Below are positions 1 through 8,896 of a stretch of DNA of 46,721 bases, piece after piece. The notes below the pieces were generated by a model. The model saw only the letters and a list, made by a program, of their open reading frames with translations, made no database searches and had not been told where the DNA came from. Within the stretch, counting starts at the first letter, position 1. Every line of letters starts with the position of its first letter. The stretch is from Candidatus Saccharicenans sp. (GTDB lineage: Bacteria > Acidobacteriota > Aminicenantia > Aminicenantales > Saccharicenantaceae): assembly GCA_024653215.1 (NCBI GenBank), contig JANLFU010000013.1, forward strand, positions 1-46,721, in the 5' to 3' direction. The translations under genes and the position numbers were made by a program.

Positions 1-2416
1 CCTGGATGGTTTCTTTGGTCTTATCCAGCTGCACGGGGGCCACTGCTATAAACGGCCGCTGGGCCCTGGCCGGAAGGACTACCGAGAAGGCCCCGTAACT
101 CCAGTGCTTTTCTTCCCTGATGTTCATATTTATCCGGGAAACGAAATCTCCGCCGAAGATGTAATTCATCAGGTCGATGGCCAGGTCATCGGGGTCAGCC
201 GGCGAAGGAACGGGTAGACCGGCCATGACCATGGATTGCGGGGCACCCGGTTTATCTATCAAATAGACTGCGGGCTTTGACCGGGGCCTGACCGCGGCCA
301 GGTTTTTCCGCGGCACTTCCCCCGGTCGCCAGTTCTGGAAGATCTTTTCCAGCCTGGGCTTGATTTCAGCCAGGGTTATATCGCCGGTCACTATCAGGGT
401 AGAGTGGTTCGGTTTGAACCAGGTCTGGTGGAACTTCTTCAGGTCTTCCCGGGTAATTTTCTGGACCGTTTGTTCGTAGCCGCTTCCGGTCAGGGGGTTA
501 CTGTAGGCATGTCCTTCGCCGAAGATCAGTTTTGGCAGGACCCGGATGGCCAGGGTGGTCGGGGCGAACTTTTCCTGCTGGATCCTGGCTATCTGGATTT
601 TCTTGAGCCGCTGGAAATCAGCTTCCGGAAAAGCCGGGTTCAGGATGACGTCGGCATAGATATCAAGAGCCCGGTCCAGGTTCTCCTTGAGCACCCCAAG
701 GCTGACGTAGGAAAAGTCCAGGGCCGAACTGGCTCCCAGTTCCGCCCCGAGCTGGGCCAGCTCTTCGCTGACCTGGAGCGAGGTTCTGCGGGCCGTGCCC
801 TCCTCCAGCATCTGCATGGCGAAATAGGCTGTCCCGGGCAGGGCAAACTGGTCGGCGGCGTAGCCGGCATCGACCATCAGGCCCAGCCGGACGTAGGGAA
901 TGGTGTGGCGCTCGGCCAGGATGATTTTAAGCCCGTTGCTGAGGGTGGCCTTCTGGATTTCCGGGAACCTGGCTTCCGGGGCTGTGGCCGGTTCGGGCAT
1001 CCGGCTGCGGTCAACGTCTGTCTGGCTGGCGCGTAGCTGGGGATAGGGATGGACTTCCAGAACATAAAGACCATCTGACAGCCATCTCAGGGCAGTTTCC
1101 CGGATGATCTGCGGGGTGGCTTCCCGAACGTGTTTCAAGTTCTCTTTATAATAGTCCGGACGACCGCCAAAAACCTGGCTTCTGGCCAGGATATCGCACT
1201 TGCCGGAGAAACCGCCTATTCTTTCGATTCCCCTGATAAAATTGGTCAGATAGCCGGTCTTAACCCTTTCCAGTTCTCCGGGCTCGGGTCCGTCTTTAAG
1301 AAAGCGGACCACTTCTTCCTTTATGGCCTGTTCCAGCCTGGCCGGGTCGACGCCGGGCTTGACATCGGCCATGATGAAAAACACCCCGGCAATTTCTCGC
1401 AGGTCGACAAAGGCAGAGACGCTGGAAGCAATTTGTTCGTCATAGACCAGCCTTTTATAAAGCCGGGAATTTTTTCCTTCTCCCAGGATGCTGCTGGCCA
1501 GGTCCAGGTAATCAGCCTCGGCCGTGCCCCACTGGGGAATATTCCAGGCCAGGTAAAGCCTGGCCTGCGAGACCCTGTCCTCCACCTTCTGGCGCTGCTC
1601 GCCGGTTCTCTTGGCCACCCAGGCGGTGTGGCGGGCAACTGGCGGCGAGGGGGGAATGCTGCCAAAATACTTGTTGACCTTTTCCAGGACTTCTTTGGGA
1701 TTGATGTCGCCGGCAATGACCACCACGGCATTGTTCGGTCCGTAGTAGGTGGCGAACCAGTCGTGGACATCCTGCAGGCTGGCCCGGTCCAGGTCTTCGA
1801 TGGAACCACCCACCGTCCAGGAATAAGGATGGCCGGCCGGAACCAGGGCCTTGGCCAGCAGTTCTTCGGCCACAGAGTAGGGCTCATTGGCATACTGCCT
1901 TAGCTCGTTCTGGACCACTCCGCGCTGTTCGTCCAGCTTGGCCTGGTCGATGGCCCCCTTGAGATGGCCCATCCGGTCTGATTCCAGCCAGAGGACCAGG
2001 TCCAGGGCCGGAGCGGGTACGGTCTCAAAGTAATTGGTCCGGTCTTCGTTGGTGGTGCCATTGATATCGGTGGTTCCCACCTTCTGCAGGGCCTTGAAGA
2101 AGTCATCGTTATAATGCTCGCTGCCGTTGAACATCAGGTGTTCGAACAGGTGGGCAAAGCCGGTCTTGCCGGGCTTTTCATTCTTGGAGCCAACGTGGTA
2201 CCAGACGTTGAAGGCCACGATCGGGGCCTTGTGGTCTTCGTGCAGGATGACGGTCAGGCCGTTGGGCAGGACGTGTTTCTGGAAGGGAATGTCAATTTCT
2301 TTAGTGCTCTGGGCCCGGGCCGCAGCCGGCCAGGTGCCTGCTAACAGGACAACAACCAGAAAGAAAGCCAGTGCCTTCACCGTCAGTTGGATGGTTAAAT
2401 TCCTTTGAATATTCAT
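1..2416 (-). CDS. Secreted M16 (insulinase/pitrilysin family) zinc protease, C-terminus cut by window edge
   Basis: The reading frame is open from the ATG at 2416 to the left edge, giving about 805 residues with the C-terminus missing. An N-terminal hydrophobic segment ending in AAARAQ (about residues 12-36) looks like a signal peptide, so the enzyme should be exported. The inverted zinc motif HxxEH is HLFEH (H89, E92, H93), and NELRQYANEPY (around E171) supplies the expected third ligand; these mark the active M16 half. A second M16-like half follows from about residue 390 and shows no HxxEH, as in two-domain M16B proteins where only one half is catalytic. The ATG follows AAGGAG at a good distance. 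It lies downstream of the flavoprotein gene on the same strand. The family assignment is secure; the substrate is unknown. Confidence 0.93.
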   Translation of the reverse strand, partial: MNIQRNLTIQLTVKALAFFLVVVLLAGTWPAAARAQSTKEIDIPFQKHVLPNGLTVILHEDHKAPIVAFNVWYHVGSKNEKPGKTGFAHLFEHLMFNGSEHYNDDFFKALQKVGTTDINGTTNEDRTNYFETVPAPALDLVLWLESDRMGHLKGAIDQAKLDEQRGVVQNELRQYANEPYSVAEELLAKALVPAGHPYSWTVGGSIEDLDRASLQDVHDWFATYYGPNNAVVVIAGDINPKEVLEKVNKYFGSIPPSPPVARHTAWVAKRTGEQRQKVEDRVSQARLYLAWNIPQWGTAEADYLDLASSILGEGKNSRLYKRLVYDEQIASSVSAFVDLREIAGVFFIMADVKPGVDPARLEQAIKEEVVRFLKDGPEPGELERVKTGYLTNFIRGIERIGGFSGKCDILARSQVFGGRPDYYKENLKHVREATPQIIRETALRWLSDGLYVLEVHPYPQLRASQTDVDRSRMPEPATAPEARFPEIQKATLSNGLKIILAERHTIPYVRLGLMVDAGYAADQFALPGTAYFAMQMLEEGTARRTSLQVSEELAQLGAELGASSALDFSYVSLGVLKENLDRALDIYADVILNPAFPEADFQRLKKIQIARIQQEKFAPTTLAIRVLPKLIFGEGHAYSNPLTGSGYEQTVQKITREDLKKFHQTWFKPNHSTLIVTGDITLAEIKPRLEKIFQNWRPGEVPRKNLAAVRPRSKPAVYLIDKPGAPQSMVMAGLPVPSPADPDDLAIDLMNYIFGGDFVSRINMNIREEKHWSYGAFSVVLPARAQRPFIAVAPVQLDKTKETIQ

Positions 2417-2494
2417 AAAAGTCTCCTTAAAGAGCTTTTTATCATTAATACGAAAAGTGGCCGTAATGGTTTTGCCCTGAGCCCGTTTAAGATT

Positions 2495-3058
2495 TCAGGA
2501 AACCAGGTCCTTTCCCAGGTTGTATGCCTCCTTCAACACACCAGGTTGTTTTCTGACCTGGCCCGGGCTGGCAGCCGAGGCATAGACCATGCTTTTAATT
2601 TCAACTCCCAGGTAGCCGAAAATGTCCTGGTAGGCCCGGAGGGCATTGACCCCGCCCGAGGAAAAGACATCCCGGTCGGCATAGGTCAGAATCAGGCCCA
2701 CCTTTTTATTCTTGAAGACGGCGTATTCGTTCCCGCCAAAAGCGTACCAGCGGTCAATGAACAACTTGGTCTGGGCATTGATGGTGAACCAGTAGACGGG
2801 GTGGGCCAGGATTATGGCTTCGGCCTCCTTAAGCCGGGGATATAATTTTTTCATGTCGTCTTTCTGAACGCATTCACCCGGGCCCCTGTCCCGGCAGCGG
2901 TCGCAGGCCCGGCAGGGGTTGATTTTAAGGCGGGCCAGGTTGATGACTTCAACCGAAGCCCCGGCTTCCCGGGCGGCCCGGGCCGCTTCCAGGGCCAGGA
3001 TGGTGCTGTTGCCGTCTTTTCGCGGGCTTCCGGTAAACACCAGGAGTTTCTTTTTCAT
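2495..3058 (-). CDS. Flavodoxin-fold NAD(P)H-dependent FMN reductase / iron-sulfur flavoprotein
   Basis: This 187-residue protein has the flavodoxin-like fold of the NADPH-dependent FMN reductase superfamily. The N-terminal FTGSPRKDGNS (residues 8-18) is the FMN phosphate-binding loop. Cysteines 49, 52, 55 and 63 form a CX2CX2CX7C cluster, the compact arrangement used to bind a [4Fe-4S] cluster in iron-sulfur flavoproteins. AHPVYWFTINAQTKLFIDR (about 85-103) is the typical second flavin-binding and dimer region. A likely role is intracellular electron transfer or redox-stress handling. The start follows GGAAGGAGGG, and the gene begins one base after the stop of the small membrane-protein gene, so the two probably share a transcript. 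Substrate and physiological partner cannot be read from the sequence. Confidence 0.85.
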   Translation of the reverse strand: MKKKLLVFTGSPRKDGNSTILALEAARAAREAGASVEVINLARLKINPCRACDRCRDRGPGECVQKDDMKKLYPRLKEAEAIILAHPVYWFTINAQTKLFIDRWYAFGGNEYAVFKNKKVGLILTYADRDVFSSGGVNALRAYQDIFGYLGVEIKSMVYASAASPGQVRKQPGVLKEAYNLGKDLVS

Positions 3059-3059
3059 C

Positions 3060-3320
3060 TCATCCCTCCTTCCGGTTTACAGACTGGCTTTTTATTATGG
3101 TCACCAGGGCGATGACCACCCAGACTGAATTGACTCCAACCGAAGGGTAGGCGCCGAAGTGGAAAGCATTTATGAGCAAGCAGGCGCTTCCGGCCAGGTT
3201 GAGAAGCTGGTAGGGCAGGGAATCCCCGTCCAGTTTCCGGTTGGAAACCAGGACGTAGGCCAGCAACAACATCAGGGCTCCCAGCCAGCCGGCCAGGTTT
3301 ATCAGGAAGGTTTGATTCAT
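3060..3320 (-). CDS. Small multi-pass membrane protein, CBU_0592-like
   Basis: An 86-residue hydrophobic protein starting MNQTFLINLAGWLGALMLLL. Three membrane segments can be seen (about residues 5-24, 36-52 and 58-76), and the order Gly-Trp-x-Gly, YxLLNLxGS, NAFHFGAYPS matches small bacterial proteins annotated as CBU_0592-like. The frame extends 71 codons upstream, but that part has no membrane-protein character and runs into the region before the divergent gene, so I place the start at 3320; GGAGC lies about 8 nt upstream. It ends one base before the flavoprotein ATG, suggesting co-transcription. Function unknown. Confidence 0.7.
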   Translation of the reverse strand: MNQTFLINLAGWLGALMLLLAYVLVSNRKLDGDSLPYQLLNLAGSACLLINAFHFGAYPSVGVNSVWVVIALVTIIKSQSVNRKEG

Positions 3321-3435
3321 GGCAAATGGCTCCAACCTGAAAAAGTTAAGATAAATTATACAGGAAAGGCCGGCCTCGAGAAAGTTGAGAAAAATCCGGG
3401 CGAGCTCCGTCTGTAATTGCAGAAAGGAGGAAATC

Positions 3436-3762
3436 ATGGCAGAGAGAAATTTCAACCCCGGCAAAAAAGACCGGTTGACGGTGGAAGAATTCGTCCAGCT
3501 GGCCATTAAATCCCTGAGGATGGGCGATTTCAAGGGTATCCACTCGGTCTACAGCGGGTTCAACGAGGCCTTCAAGAAATATTTTGGCCAGGATCCGGTG
3601 CAGGCCACCAACCGCCTGGCCGAAGAAAAAAAGATTGAAATCAGACCGATAAAAGGCGGGGTATTGCTTTATCTTCCGGGAGAGGCACCTTCCCAGTCCA
3701 GGGGAGATGAGGCCTTGAAGAAGATGGGGTTGTCCCTGGCAGAAAAGACCGGGAGTGCCTGA
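3436..3762 (+). CDS. Hypothetical 108-residue protein, possibly winged-helix
   Basis: I do not recognise a characterised family. The ATG at 3436 follows AAAGGAGG at ideal spacing, so I prefer it to an earlier in-frame ATG at 3385. The protein is basic and soluble. The order of predicted elements (VEEFVQLAIKSLR helix; IHSVYSGFNEAFKKYFG; DPVQATNRLAEEKKIEIRP; then GGVLLYLPGE as a possible beta-wing) resembles a winged helix-turn-helix, where a recognition helix is followed by an rPxxGGvxLY wing. The Ser/Gly-rich C-terminal tail is likely disordered. It converges on rpoD with only 6 bp between the stop codons. DNA binding is an inference from shape, not motif identity. Confidence 0.65.
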   Translation: MAERNFNPGKKDRLTVEEFVQLAIKSLRMGDFKGIHSVYSGFNEAFKKYFGQDPVQATNRLAEEKKIEIRPIKGGVLLYLPGEAPSQSRGDEALKKMGLSLAEKTGSA

Positions 3763-3768
3763 GCCCGG

Positions 3769-5451
3769 TCAGGAGCGCGGCGGACCGGGTGGCTGGTCGG
3801 AGCCACCCTCGGAAAAAGATTTCAGCTTGTCGCGCAGGGTGGACTCGGCCAGCTTGCGCAGGGCCTTGGTTTCGATCTGCCGAACTCTTTCCCTGGTGAC
3901 CTTAAGTTTCTGGCCGATTTCTTCCAGGGTGTGCTCCTGGCCGTCGCCGATGCCGAAGCGCATCTTGATGACCGTGGCTTCCCTTTCGGTCAGGGAATTG
4001 AGGGCCCTGGTTATCTGTTCTTTTAGGTTGGCCCGGATGACGATGTCGGCCGGGGAGGGATTGTAGACATCCCGGACGAAGTCCTTGAGGAAGCTCTCCT
4101 CGTCATCCCCGATGGGCGAGTCCAGCGACAGCAGTTCCTGGCTGTCCTGAAGAATCTTGCTGACTTTCTGCACCGGCATGCGGACGGCCTCGGCGATTTC
4201 CTGGACGGTCGGTTCCCGCCCGGTCTTCTGCACCAGTTCCTGGTGAATTTTCTTGAGACGGTTGATGGTTTCCACCATGTGCACCGGGATCCTGATGGTC
4301 CGGGCCTGGTCGGCAATGGCCCGGGTGATGGATTGCTTGATCCACCAGGTGGCATAGGTGGAAAACTTGAAACCGCGGTGATAATCGAACTTCTGCACCG
4401 CCCTCATCAGGCCCAGGTTTCCTTCCTGGATGAGGTCGGACAGGCTCAGGCCGCGGTTGACGTAGTTCTTGGCAATTGAGACCACCAGCCTGAGGTTGGC
4501 CTCGATCAGCTTGTTTTCGGCATGTTTCTGGATCTTCTCGCCGCGGCTGACATCGCGCAGCACCCGGCGCAACTCGCTGGCCTCCAGCCCGGATTCCTGG
4601 CGGTAGACCTTCTCCTCGGCCAGGTACCGGTTGAGCTTCTGCTTCAGGGCTTCGGCCGCGGTTTTCGGCTTGGTCTTCTGGAGGGCCAGCTGGATTTCTT
4701 CCTTTTTCTCTTCCAGCTCGTTCATGACCTGGAGGATGTCGCGTAGCCGGCCGATGGTGGCGGCCATCTTTTCCGGCGAGAGATGAAGCTCTTCCAGGAT
4801 CTGGTACATCCTTATGATCAACCGGCCATGGGCAAAAACCTTTCTGGGGGTGGGTTTCAGGTTCGAAAACTTTTCCGATAGCCGGTAAAATTTATCGAGG
4901 GTCTGGCGCAGGCTCTTGACCTTCTTCCAGGCGGCGTCGTCCTCGAAGTCCTCGGTCTCGTCAAAAAATCTCAGGAAGCGCTCCGGTTCGGTTTCGGCCA
5001 GGTCGCGCAGGGAAAGAATGTCCTTGATAGCCAGCCTGGTCTTGAGCAGGGCCCGGAGCTGGATCTTTTTCCCCCTTTCCATCTGACGGGCCAGGTCAAT
5101 TTCATCCTGCTGGGAGAGGAGGGAAATTTTGCCCATCTCCCGGAAGTATATCTTTATCGGGTCGTGGTCGGATTCAATCTGCTCGGTGGCCTTGCTGGCC
5201 TCGGCCTTGGCAGTCTTCGGCAGTATATCTTTCAGTTCAAATTCATCGAAATCATCGGAAATACTTTTCAGCTTGTTAGCCTGCTGCAGCTCAGGCTCCA
5301 GGGCCTTGTTCAGAAAGAGCGGGTCAAGTTCCGGACTGAAAATCTCTGGAGATAGAGTCTGCTCCGGCGTCATGAATTCAGACTTCTCCTGCGGTTTCCT
5401 GGCCGTTTTCTTCTTAGAAATAGTCTTGTCTTTTTTAGTCTTTTTTACCAT
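3769..5451 (-). CDS. rpoD: Primary RNA polymerase sigma factor RpoD (sigma-70)
   Basis: A 560-residue sigma-70. Region 1.2 is at about 97-130 ([15 protein letters not shown]), region 2 at about 316-392 ([46 protein letters not shown]), region 3 at about 395-455, and region 4 at about 470-538, with the region 4.2 helix-turn-helix [20 protein letters not shown]. About 180 residues between regions 1.2 and 2.1 form the charged non-conserved insert seen in group 1 sigmas. The first 95 residues are Lys-rich and then acidic and do not look like canonical region 1.1. It should recognise the TTGACA/TATAAT promoters found elsewhere in this window. The start at 5451 follows AGGGG. The gene is divergent from the GWxTD gene at 5635. 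Confidence 0.97.
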   Translation of the reverse strand: MVKKTKKDKTISKKKTARKPQEKSEFMTPEQTLSPEIFSPELDPLFLNKALEPELQQANKLKSISDDFDEFELKDILPKTAKAEASKATEQIESDHDPIKIYFREMGKISLLSQQDEIDLARQMERGKKIQLRALLKTRLAIKDILSLRDLAETEPERFLRFFDETEDFEDDAAWKKVKSLRQTLDKFYRLSEKFSNLKPTPRKVFAHGRLIIRMYQILEELHLSPEKMAATIGRLRDILQVMNELEEKKEEIQLALQKTKPKTAAEALKQKLNRYLAEEKVYRQESGLEASELRRVLRDVSRGEKIQKHAENKLIEANLRLVVSIAKNYVNRGLSLSDLIQEGNLGLMRAVQKFDYHRGFKFSTYATWWIKQSITRAIADQARTIRIPVHMVETINRLKKIHQELVQKTGREPTVQEIAEAVRMPVQKVSKILQDSQELLSLDSPIGDDEESFLKDFVRDVYNPSPADIVIRANLKEQITRALNSLTEREATVIKMRFGIGDGQEHTLEEIGQKLKVTRERVRQIETKALRKLAESTLRDKLKSFSEGGSDQPPGPPRS

Positions 5452-5526
5452 GAGACCCCTGAGATTCTCGCCCCTAAGCCTGCGACTGGGGGGAGAGAAG
5501 GTGTTTCTATCTTTTATTCCTTACTA

Positions 5527-5555
5527 TAAATAAGCCGCCGAGCTTCCTTTGTCAA
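5527..5555 (-). promoter_or_regulatory. Likely sigma-70 promoter of rpoD
   Basis: On the minus strand TTGACA (5555-5550) is followed after 17 bp by TATTTA (5532-5527), a weak -10; TTTATA shifted by two bases is an alternative. It lies about 75 bp upstream of the rpoD start and back-to-back with the promoter of the divergent GWxTD gene. Confidence 0.5.
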
Positions 5556-5576
5556 GCAATTTTAATGCATCCATCC

Positions 5577-5605
5577 TTGAAGGACAGGGTTATATATTAT
5601 AGAAT
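5577..5605 (+). promoter_or_regulatory. Likely sigma-70 promoter of the first GWxTD gene
   Basis: TTGAAG at 5577-5582 and TAGAAT at 5600-5605 are separated by 17 bp. The predicted leader is about 23 nt and contains the GGAG that precedes the ATG at 5635. Confidence 0.5.
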
Positions 5606-5634
5606 AACTATCTGATTAGTAAAGCGGAGTCACG

Positions 5635-7728
5635 ATGAAAACAAGATGGTCGGCAGTAGCATTAATCCTTCTATTTAGCCTCGTCCTGATACCCCCTCTG
5701 GCTGCTTCTCCCGGGCAGGCCAAGCCAAAATCCCAGAAGGAGCTCGTCCGGGCCCTGCCTGATAAGTACCGGAAGTGGCTGGAGGAGGAGGTGGTCTACA
5801 TAATTTCCCAGAAGGAAAGGGAGGTTTTCCTGAGGCTGGAAAATGACCGCCAGCGGGATATCTTTATCGAGGCTTTCTGGAAGCAGCGCGACCCCAACCC
5901 CAACACTCCCGAAAACGAGTTCAAGGAAGAACATTACCGCCGTATTGAATATGCTAACAAGTACTTCGGCAAGGAATCTCCCGGTCCCGGCTGGCGTTCC
6001 GATATGGGAAAGATTTACATTATGCTGGGCGAGCCCCAGTCCACGGAAAAATATGAAAACATGTATGACCTGTACCCGACCATAATCTGGTTTTACCAGG
6101 GTATGGCCGAGTACGGGCTGCCCAATGCTTTCTCTGTCGTTTTCTACAAGCCGGACGGCACGGGCGAATACAAGCTTTATTCGCCCGTTAAGGACGGCCC
6201 GATGAAGCTGATGCCCCATTACAGCGGGGACATGACCAGCTATGCTGACGCCTTCGGCAAGCTGACCGATATCGAGCCCAACGTGGCCAAGGTCTCCTTG
6301 AGCCTCATCGAGGGAGAGCCGCTGACCGACCTGGTTCCTTCCATCTCCTCCGACATTCTGATCAACCAGAAGATTCCGGCGGCTCCGACTTACAAGGTCC
6401 GCAGCACCTATGCCGAAAAGCTATTCCGTTACCAGGATATAATCGAGGTCGAATACACGGCTAACTACATTGATAGCGATGCCCTGGTCAGCGTCTATCA
6501 ATCGCCGTCGGGAATTTACTACGTTCACTATCTGATTGAACCCAAGAAACTGTCGCTCGAAAGAAATGACAACAATTACCAGACAACCATAGTGATCAAC
6601 GGCATCGTGACCGACCTGGATGGCAAGCCGGTCTACCAGTTTGACCGGCGGGTGCCTCTCAACCTGCGGGGAGACCAGGTTTCCAGCATCAGGGACCGAC
6701 AGATGAGTTTCCAGGATGTTTTCCCCCTGATTCCCGGGAAGTACCGCCTGAGCATCCTGTTCAAGAATTTCATTTCCAAGGAGTTCACCTCGCTCGAGAC
6801 CACCATCAACATTCCCGAGCGGCAGCTGCAGATGAGCCCGATTCTCCTGTCGACCCGCCTGGCCCGGAGCTCCCAGTACCGTGGCCTGAACAAGGCCTTC
6901 CTGCTCGGGGACCTGCAATTTGCCCCAACCCCGCGTAATGACTTTGTCCTGGGCGACAGGATGTATGCCTTCTTCCAGCTCTGGGGCCTGGCCCCGCAAC
7001 TGAGAAATACAGGCAGCCTGAATTATGAGGTTGTTCGCGAGAACGGCGAAGTCGTTAAGAGTTTTAGCAAGAAACTTACCGAATATGCCGAGGGCAATGT
7101 CTTTTACGAGGAATTTGTCCTGGAAGGCTGGACCCCGGCCAATTACACCCTGAAGGTAAACCTGCAGGACGGCAGCGGCAAACTTCTGCTCAGCGAAAAG
7201 GCGAACTTCTTCATCAGCCACCTTCCGGCCCTGCCACGGTCCTGGGTCATGACCCAGCCGGTTGACGGCGATAATTCGGCTACTGTCCAGCATGCCCTGG
7301 GTCTTCAGTACTGGAACAGGAAGGACCTGGTGAGAGCCAGAAGGTACCTGGAAACTGCCCAAAAAATGGACCCGACCGAGCCGGCCTATGCCCTGGATTT
7401 TTGCCGCCTCCTCTTTTTCGAGGAAAAGTACCAGGAAGTTCTGAATATCGCCCTGCCATTCGTTAACCAGGGAAACAAGGATTTCCTGGAAATTACCGGC
7501 GAGTCCTTCCAGGCCCTTAAGCAGTATCAACAGGCCATAGATTATTACAAGCAATACCTGGCCCATTTCGGCACCAACGTCAACGTGCTTAACGCCATCG
7601 GGGAATGCTATTACCAGCTGGGCGACATGGACGAGGCCCTCTATGCCTGGGAAAGGTCGCTCCAGATCGAGCCCAACCAGGCCAGGATAAAAGACCGGGT
7701 CAAGGCCGCAAAGGATAAGAAGAAATAA
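5635..7728 (+). CDS. GWxTD domain protein with C-terminal TPRs (copy A)
   Basis: A 697-residue exported protein. A signal peptide ends near residue 24 (PPLAAS). The GWxTD domain includes FIEAFWKQRDPNPNTPENEF (77-96) and the name-giving motif as GWRSD (119-123), followed by KIYIMLGEP. A middle beta-rich region (about 250-530) ends in a helical TPR segment from about 545 to 690 (LGLQYWNRKDLVRARRYLE; AIGECYYQLGDMDEALYAW). The GWxTD domain is a recognised but functionally uncharacterised family, common in Acidobacteriota-type genomes. The TPRs suggest a periplasmic scaffold. The regulatory-like/TPR gene follows after 44 bp, probably in one operon. The same pair recurs at 38922-42027. The ATG follows GCGGAG. 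The molecular role is unknown. Confidence 0.9.
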   Translation: MKTRWSAVALILLFSLVLIPPLAASPGQAKPKSQKELVRALPDKYRKWLEEEVVYIISQKEREVFLRLENDRQRDIFIEAFWKQRDPNPNTPENEFKEEHYRRIEYANKYFGKESPGPGWRSDMGKIYIMLGEPQSTEKYENMYDLYPTIIWFYQGMAEYGLPNAFSVVFYKPDGTGEYKLYSPVKDGPMKLMPHYSGDMTSYADAFGKLTDIEPNVAKVSLSLIEGEPLTDLVPSISSDILINQKIPAAPTYKVRSTYAEKLFRYQDIIEVEYTANYIDSDALVSVYQSPSGIYYVHYLIEPKKLSLERNDNNYQTTIVINGIVTDLDGKPVYQFDRRVPLNLRGDQVSSIRDRQMSFQDVFPLIPGKYRLSILFKNFISKEFTSLETTINIPERQLQMSPILLSTRLARSSQYRGLNKAFLLGDLQFAPTPRNDFVLGDRMYAFFQLWGLAPQLRNTGSLNYEVVRENGEVVKSFSKKLTEYAEGNVFYEEFVLEGWTPANYTLKVNLQDGSGKLLLSEKANFFISHLPALPRSWVMTQPVDGDNSATVQHALGLQYWNRKDLVRARRYLETAQKMDPTEPAYALDFCRLLFFEEKYQEVLNIALPFVNQGNKDFLEITGESFQALKQYQQAIDYYKQYLAHFGTNVNVLNAIGECYYQLGDMDEALYAWERSLQIEPNQARIKDRVKAAKDKKK

Positions 7729-7772
7729 TCCATCAACCCTGATTGGATATATAATATGGTATGGAGGTCTTG

Positions 7773-8747
7773 ATGAAAAAGAATCATTATCGTTTTCTGG
7801 TAATCATGCTGGCCATATTTTTCCTGTCCCAGACTCTGGCCCTGGCCCAGGCCGGGCGGGGAGTCGGCCGGCTGGGCGGTGTGGTGCTCGATAACAACGA
7901 TAAGCCGGTGGTCGGGGCCAGGCTGGTCCTGACCTACGTCCAGGATGCCGGTGGAGGACTTAAACTTGAAGCCACGACCAACAAGAAAGGCGAGTGGTCT
8001 TTCATCGGGCTGGGTTCCGGGCGCTGGAGCCTGATGGTTTCGGCCGAGGGCTTTGCCCCGGCCACCCAGGAGGTCACGGTTAGCCAGCTGGAAAAGAACC
8101 CGAGACTTACCATCAAGCTGCAGAAGGCCAGCGGCGGAGTTTCCATCATCCAGGACCAGGCCTCCCTGGAGCTGCTGGACCAGGGAAATGAATTTTTCAA
8201 AGAAGGAAAATACGATACGGCCCTGACCATGTTCGAGCAGTTTTATGAAAAGAACCCTTCGGCCTACCAGATCTTGCTCAACATCGGCGATTGCTACCGT
8301 GAAAAGGGCGAGACAGAAAAGGCCATGGAGTATTACAACCAGGTGATGGAGAAGGCCAAGACCGATCTGTCCATGGGGGTTAACATGACGGCCAAGGCCC
8401 TGGCCGCCATCGGTCTGCTCTATCTCAAGCAGGACAACCTGGAAGAGGCCACCAGGTATTTCAAGCAATCGGTCGATACCGCACCCCAGGATGAAGTGGT
8501 GGCCTTTAACGTGGGCGAAGTATTCTTTACCAACCAGAAGCTGGATGAGGCCGAGAGGTATTTCAAGATGGCTTCCAGCATCAAGCCCGACTGGCCGGAG
8601 CCCTATCTCAAACTCGGCTACGTAGCCCTGAACAAAAATGACATGCCTGCGGCCGTTGAGTATTTCGAAAAGTTCCTGAAGCTGGAGCCACAGGACTCTC
8701 CCAGAGTGGCCATGGTCCAGCAGATCCTGCAAGCTATAAAAAAATAA
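7773..8747 (+). CDS. Secreted carboxypeptidase-regulatory-like domain + TPR protein (copy A)
   Basis: A 324-residue protein. A signal peptide ends around residue 25 (TLALAQ). Residues 33-115 form an Ig-like carboxypeptidase-regulatory domain (GGVVLDNNDKPVVGARLVLT; GEWSFIGLGSGRWSLMVSAEGF). From about 140 to the end lie five or so TPRs (DQGNEFFKEGKYDTALTMF; AAIGLLYLKQDNLEEATRYF; LGYVALNKNDMPAAVEYF). I place the start at 7773 because GGAGG lies 5 nt upstream; an ATG four codons earlier has no ribosome site. The architecture equals that of the protein at 41095-42027, and both follow a GWxTD gene. A periplasmic adaptor role for the GWxTD partner is inferred from this conserved pairing. Confidence 0.88.
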   Translation: MKKNHYRFLVIMLAIFFLSQTLALAQAGRGVGRLGGVVLDNNDKPVVGARLVLTYVQDAGGGLKLEATTNKKGEWSFIGLGSGRWSLMVSAEGFAPATQEVTVSQLEKNPRLTIKLQKASGGVSIIQDQASLELLDQGNEFFKEGKYDTALTMFEQFYEKNPSAYQILLNIGDCYREKGETEKAMEYYNQVMEKAKTDLSMGVNMTAKALAAIGLLYLKQDNLEEATRYFKQSVDTAPQDEVVAFNVGEVFFTNQKLDEAERYFKMASSIKPDWPEPYLKLGYVALNKNDMPAAVEYFEKFLKLEPQDSPRVAMVQQILQAIKK

Positions 8748-8896
8748 GGACCAGAAGTGCCGTGCCGGCTGTCTGTGGCAAAGCCGGAAGAAGCCTGGCA
8801 TTAAAATTTATTTTATTATAAGCGCCGGTAATGCACACCAATTCTGGCACAACTGGATAATCAGGAGCAGTAAGAACTTCATTCCGGGCTGGTCTT

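Noticed and set aside
4023-4355. Several long frames opposite or within rpoD, groEL, the TonB receptors and purC
   Set aside because: All are shadows caused by GC-rich codon bias of well-identified genes.
8765-8787. CCGGCT/AGCCGG hairpin after the regulatory-like/TPR gene as a terminator
   Set aside because: Only 6 bp with a long loop and no T-run.
8841-8865. CTGGCACAACTGGATAATC upstream of the first sulfatase-like gene as a possible sigma-54 site
   Set aside because: TGGCAC is present but there is no GC at the required 10-bp spacing.
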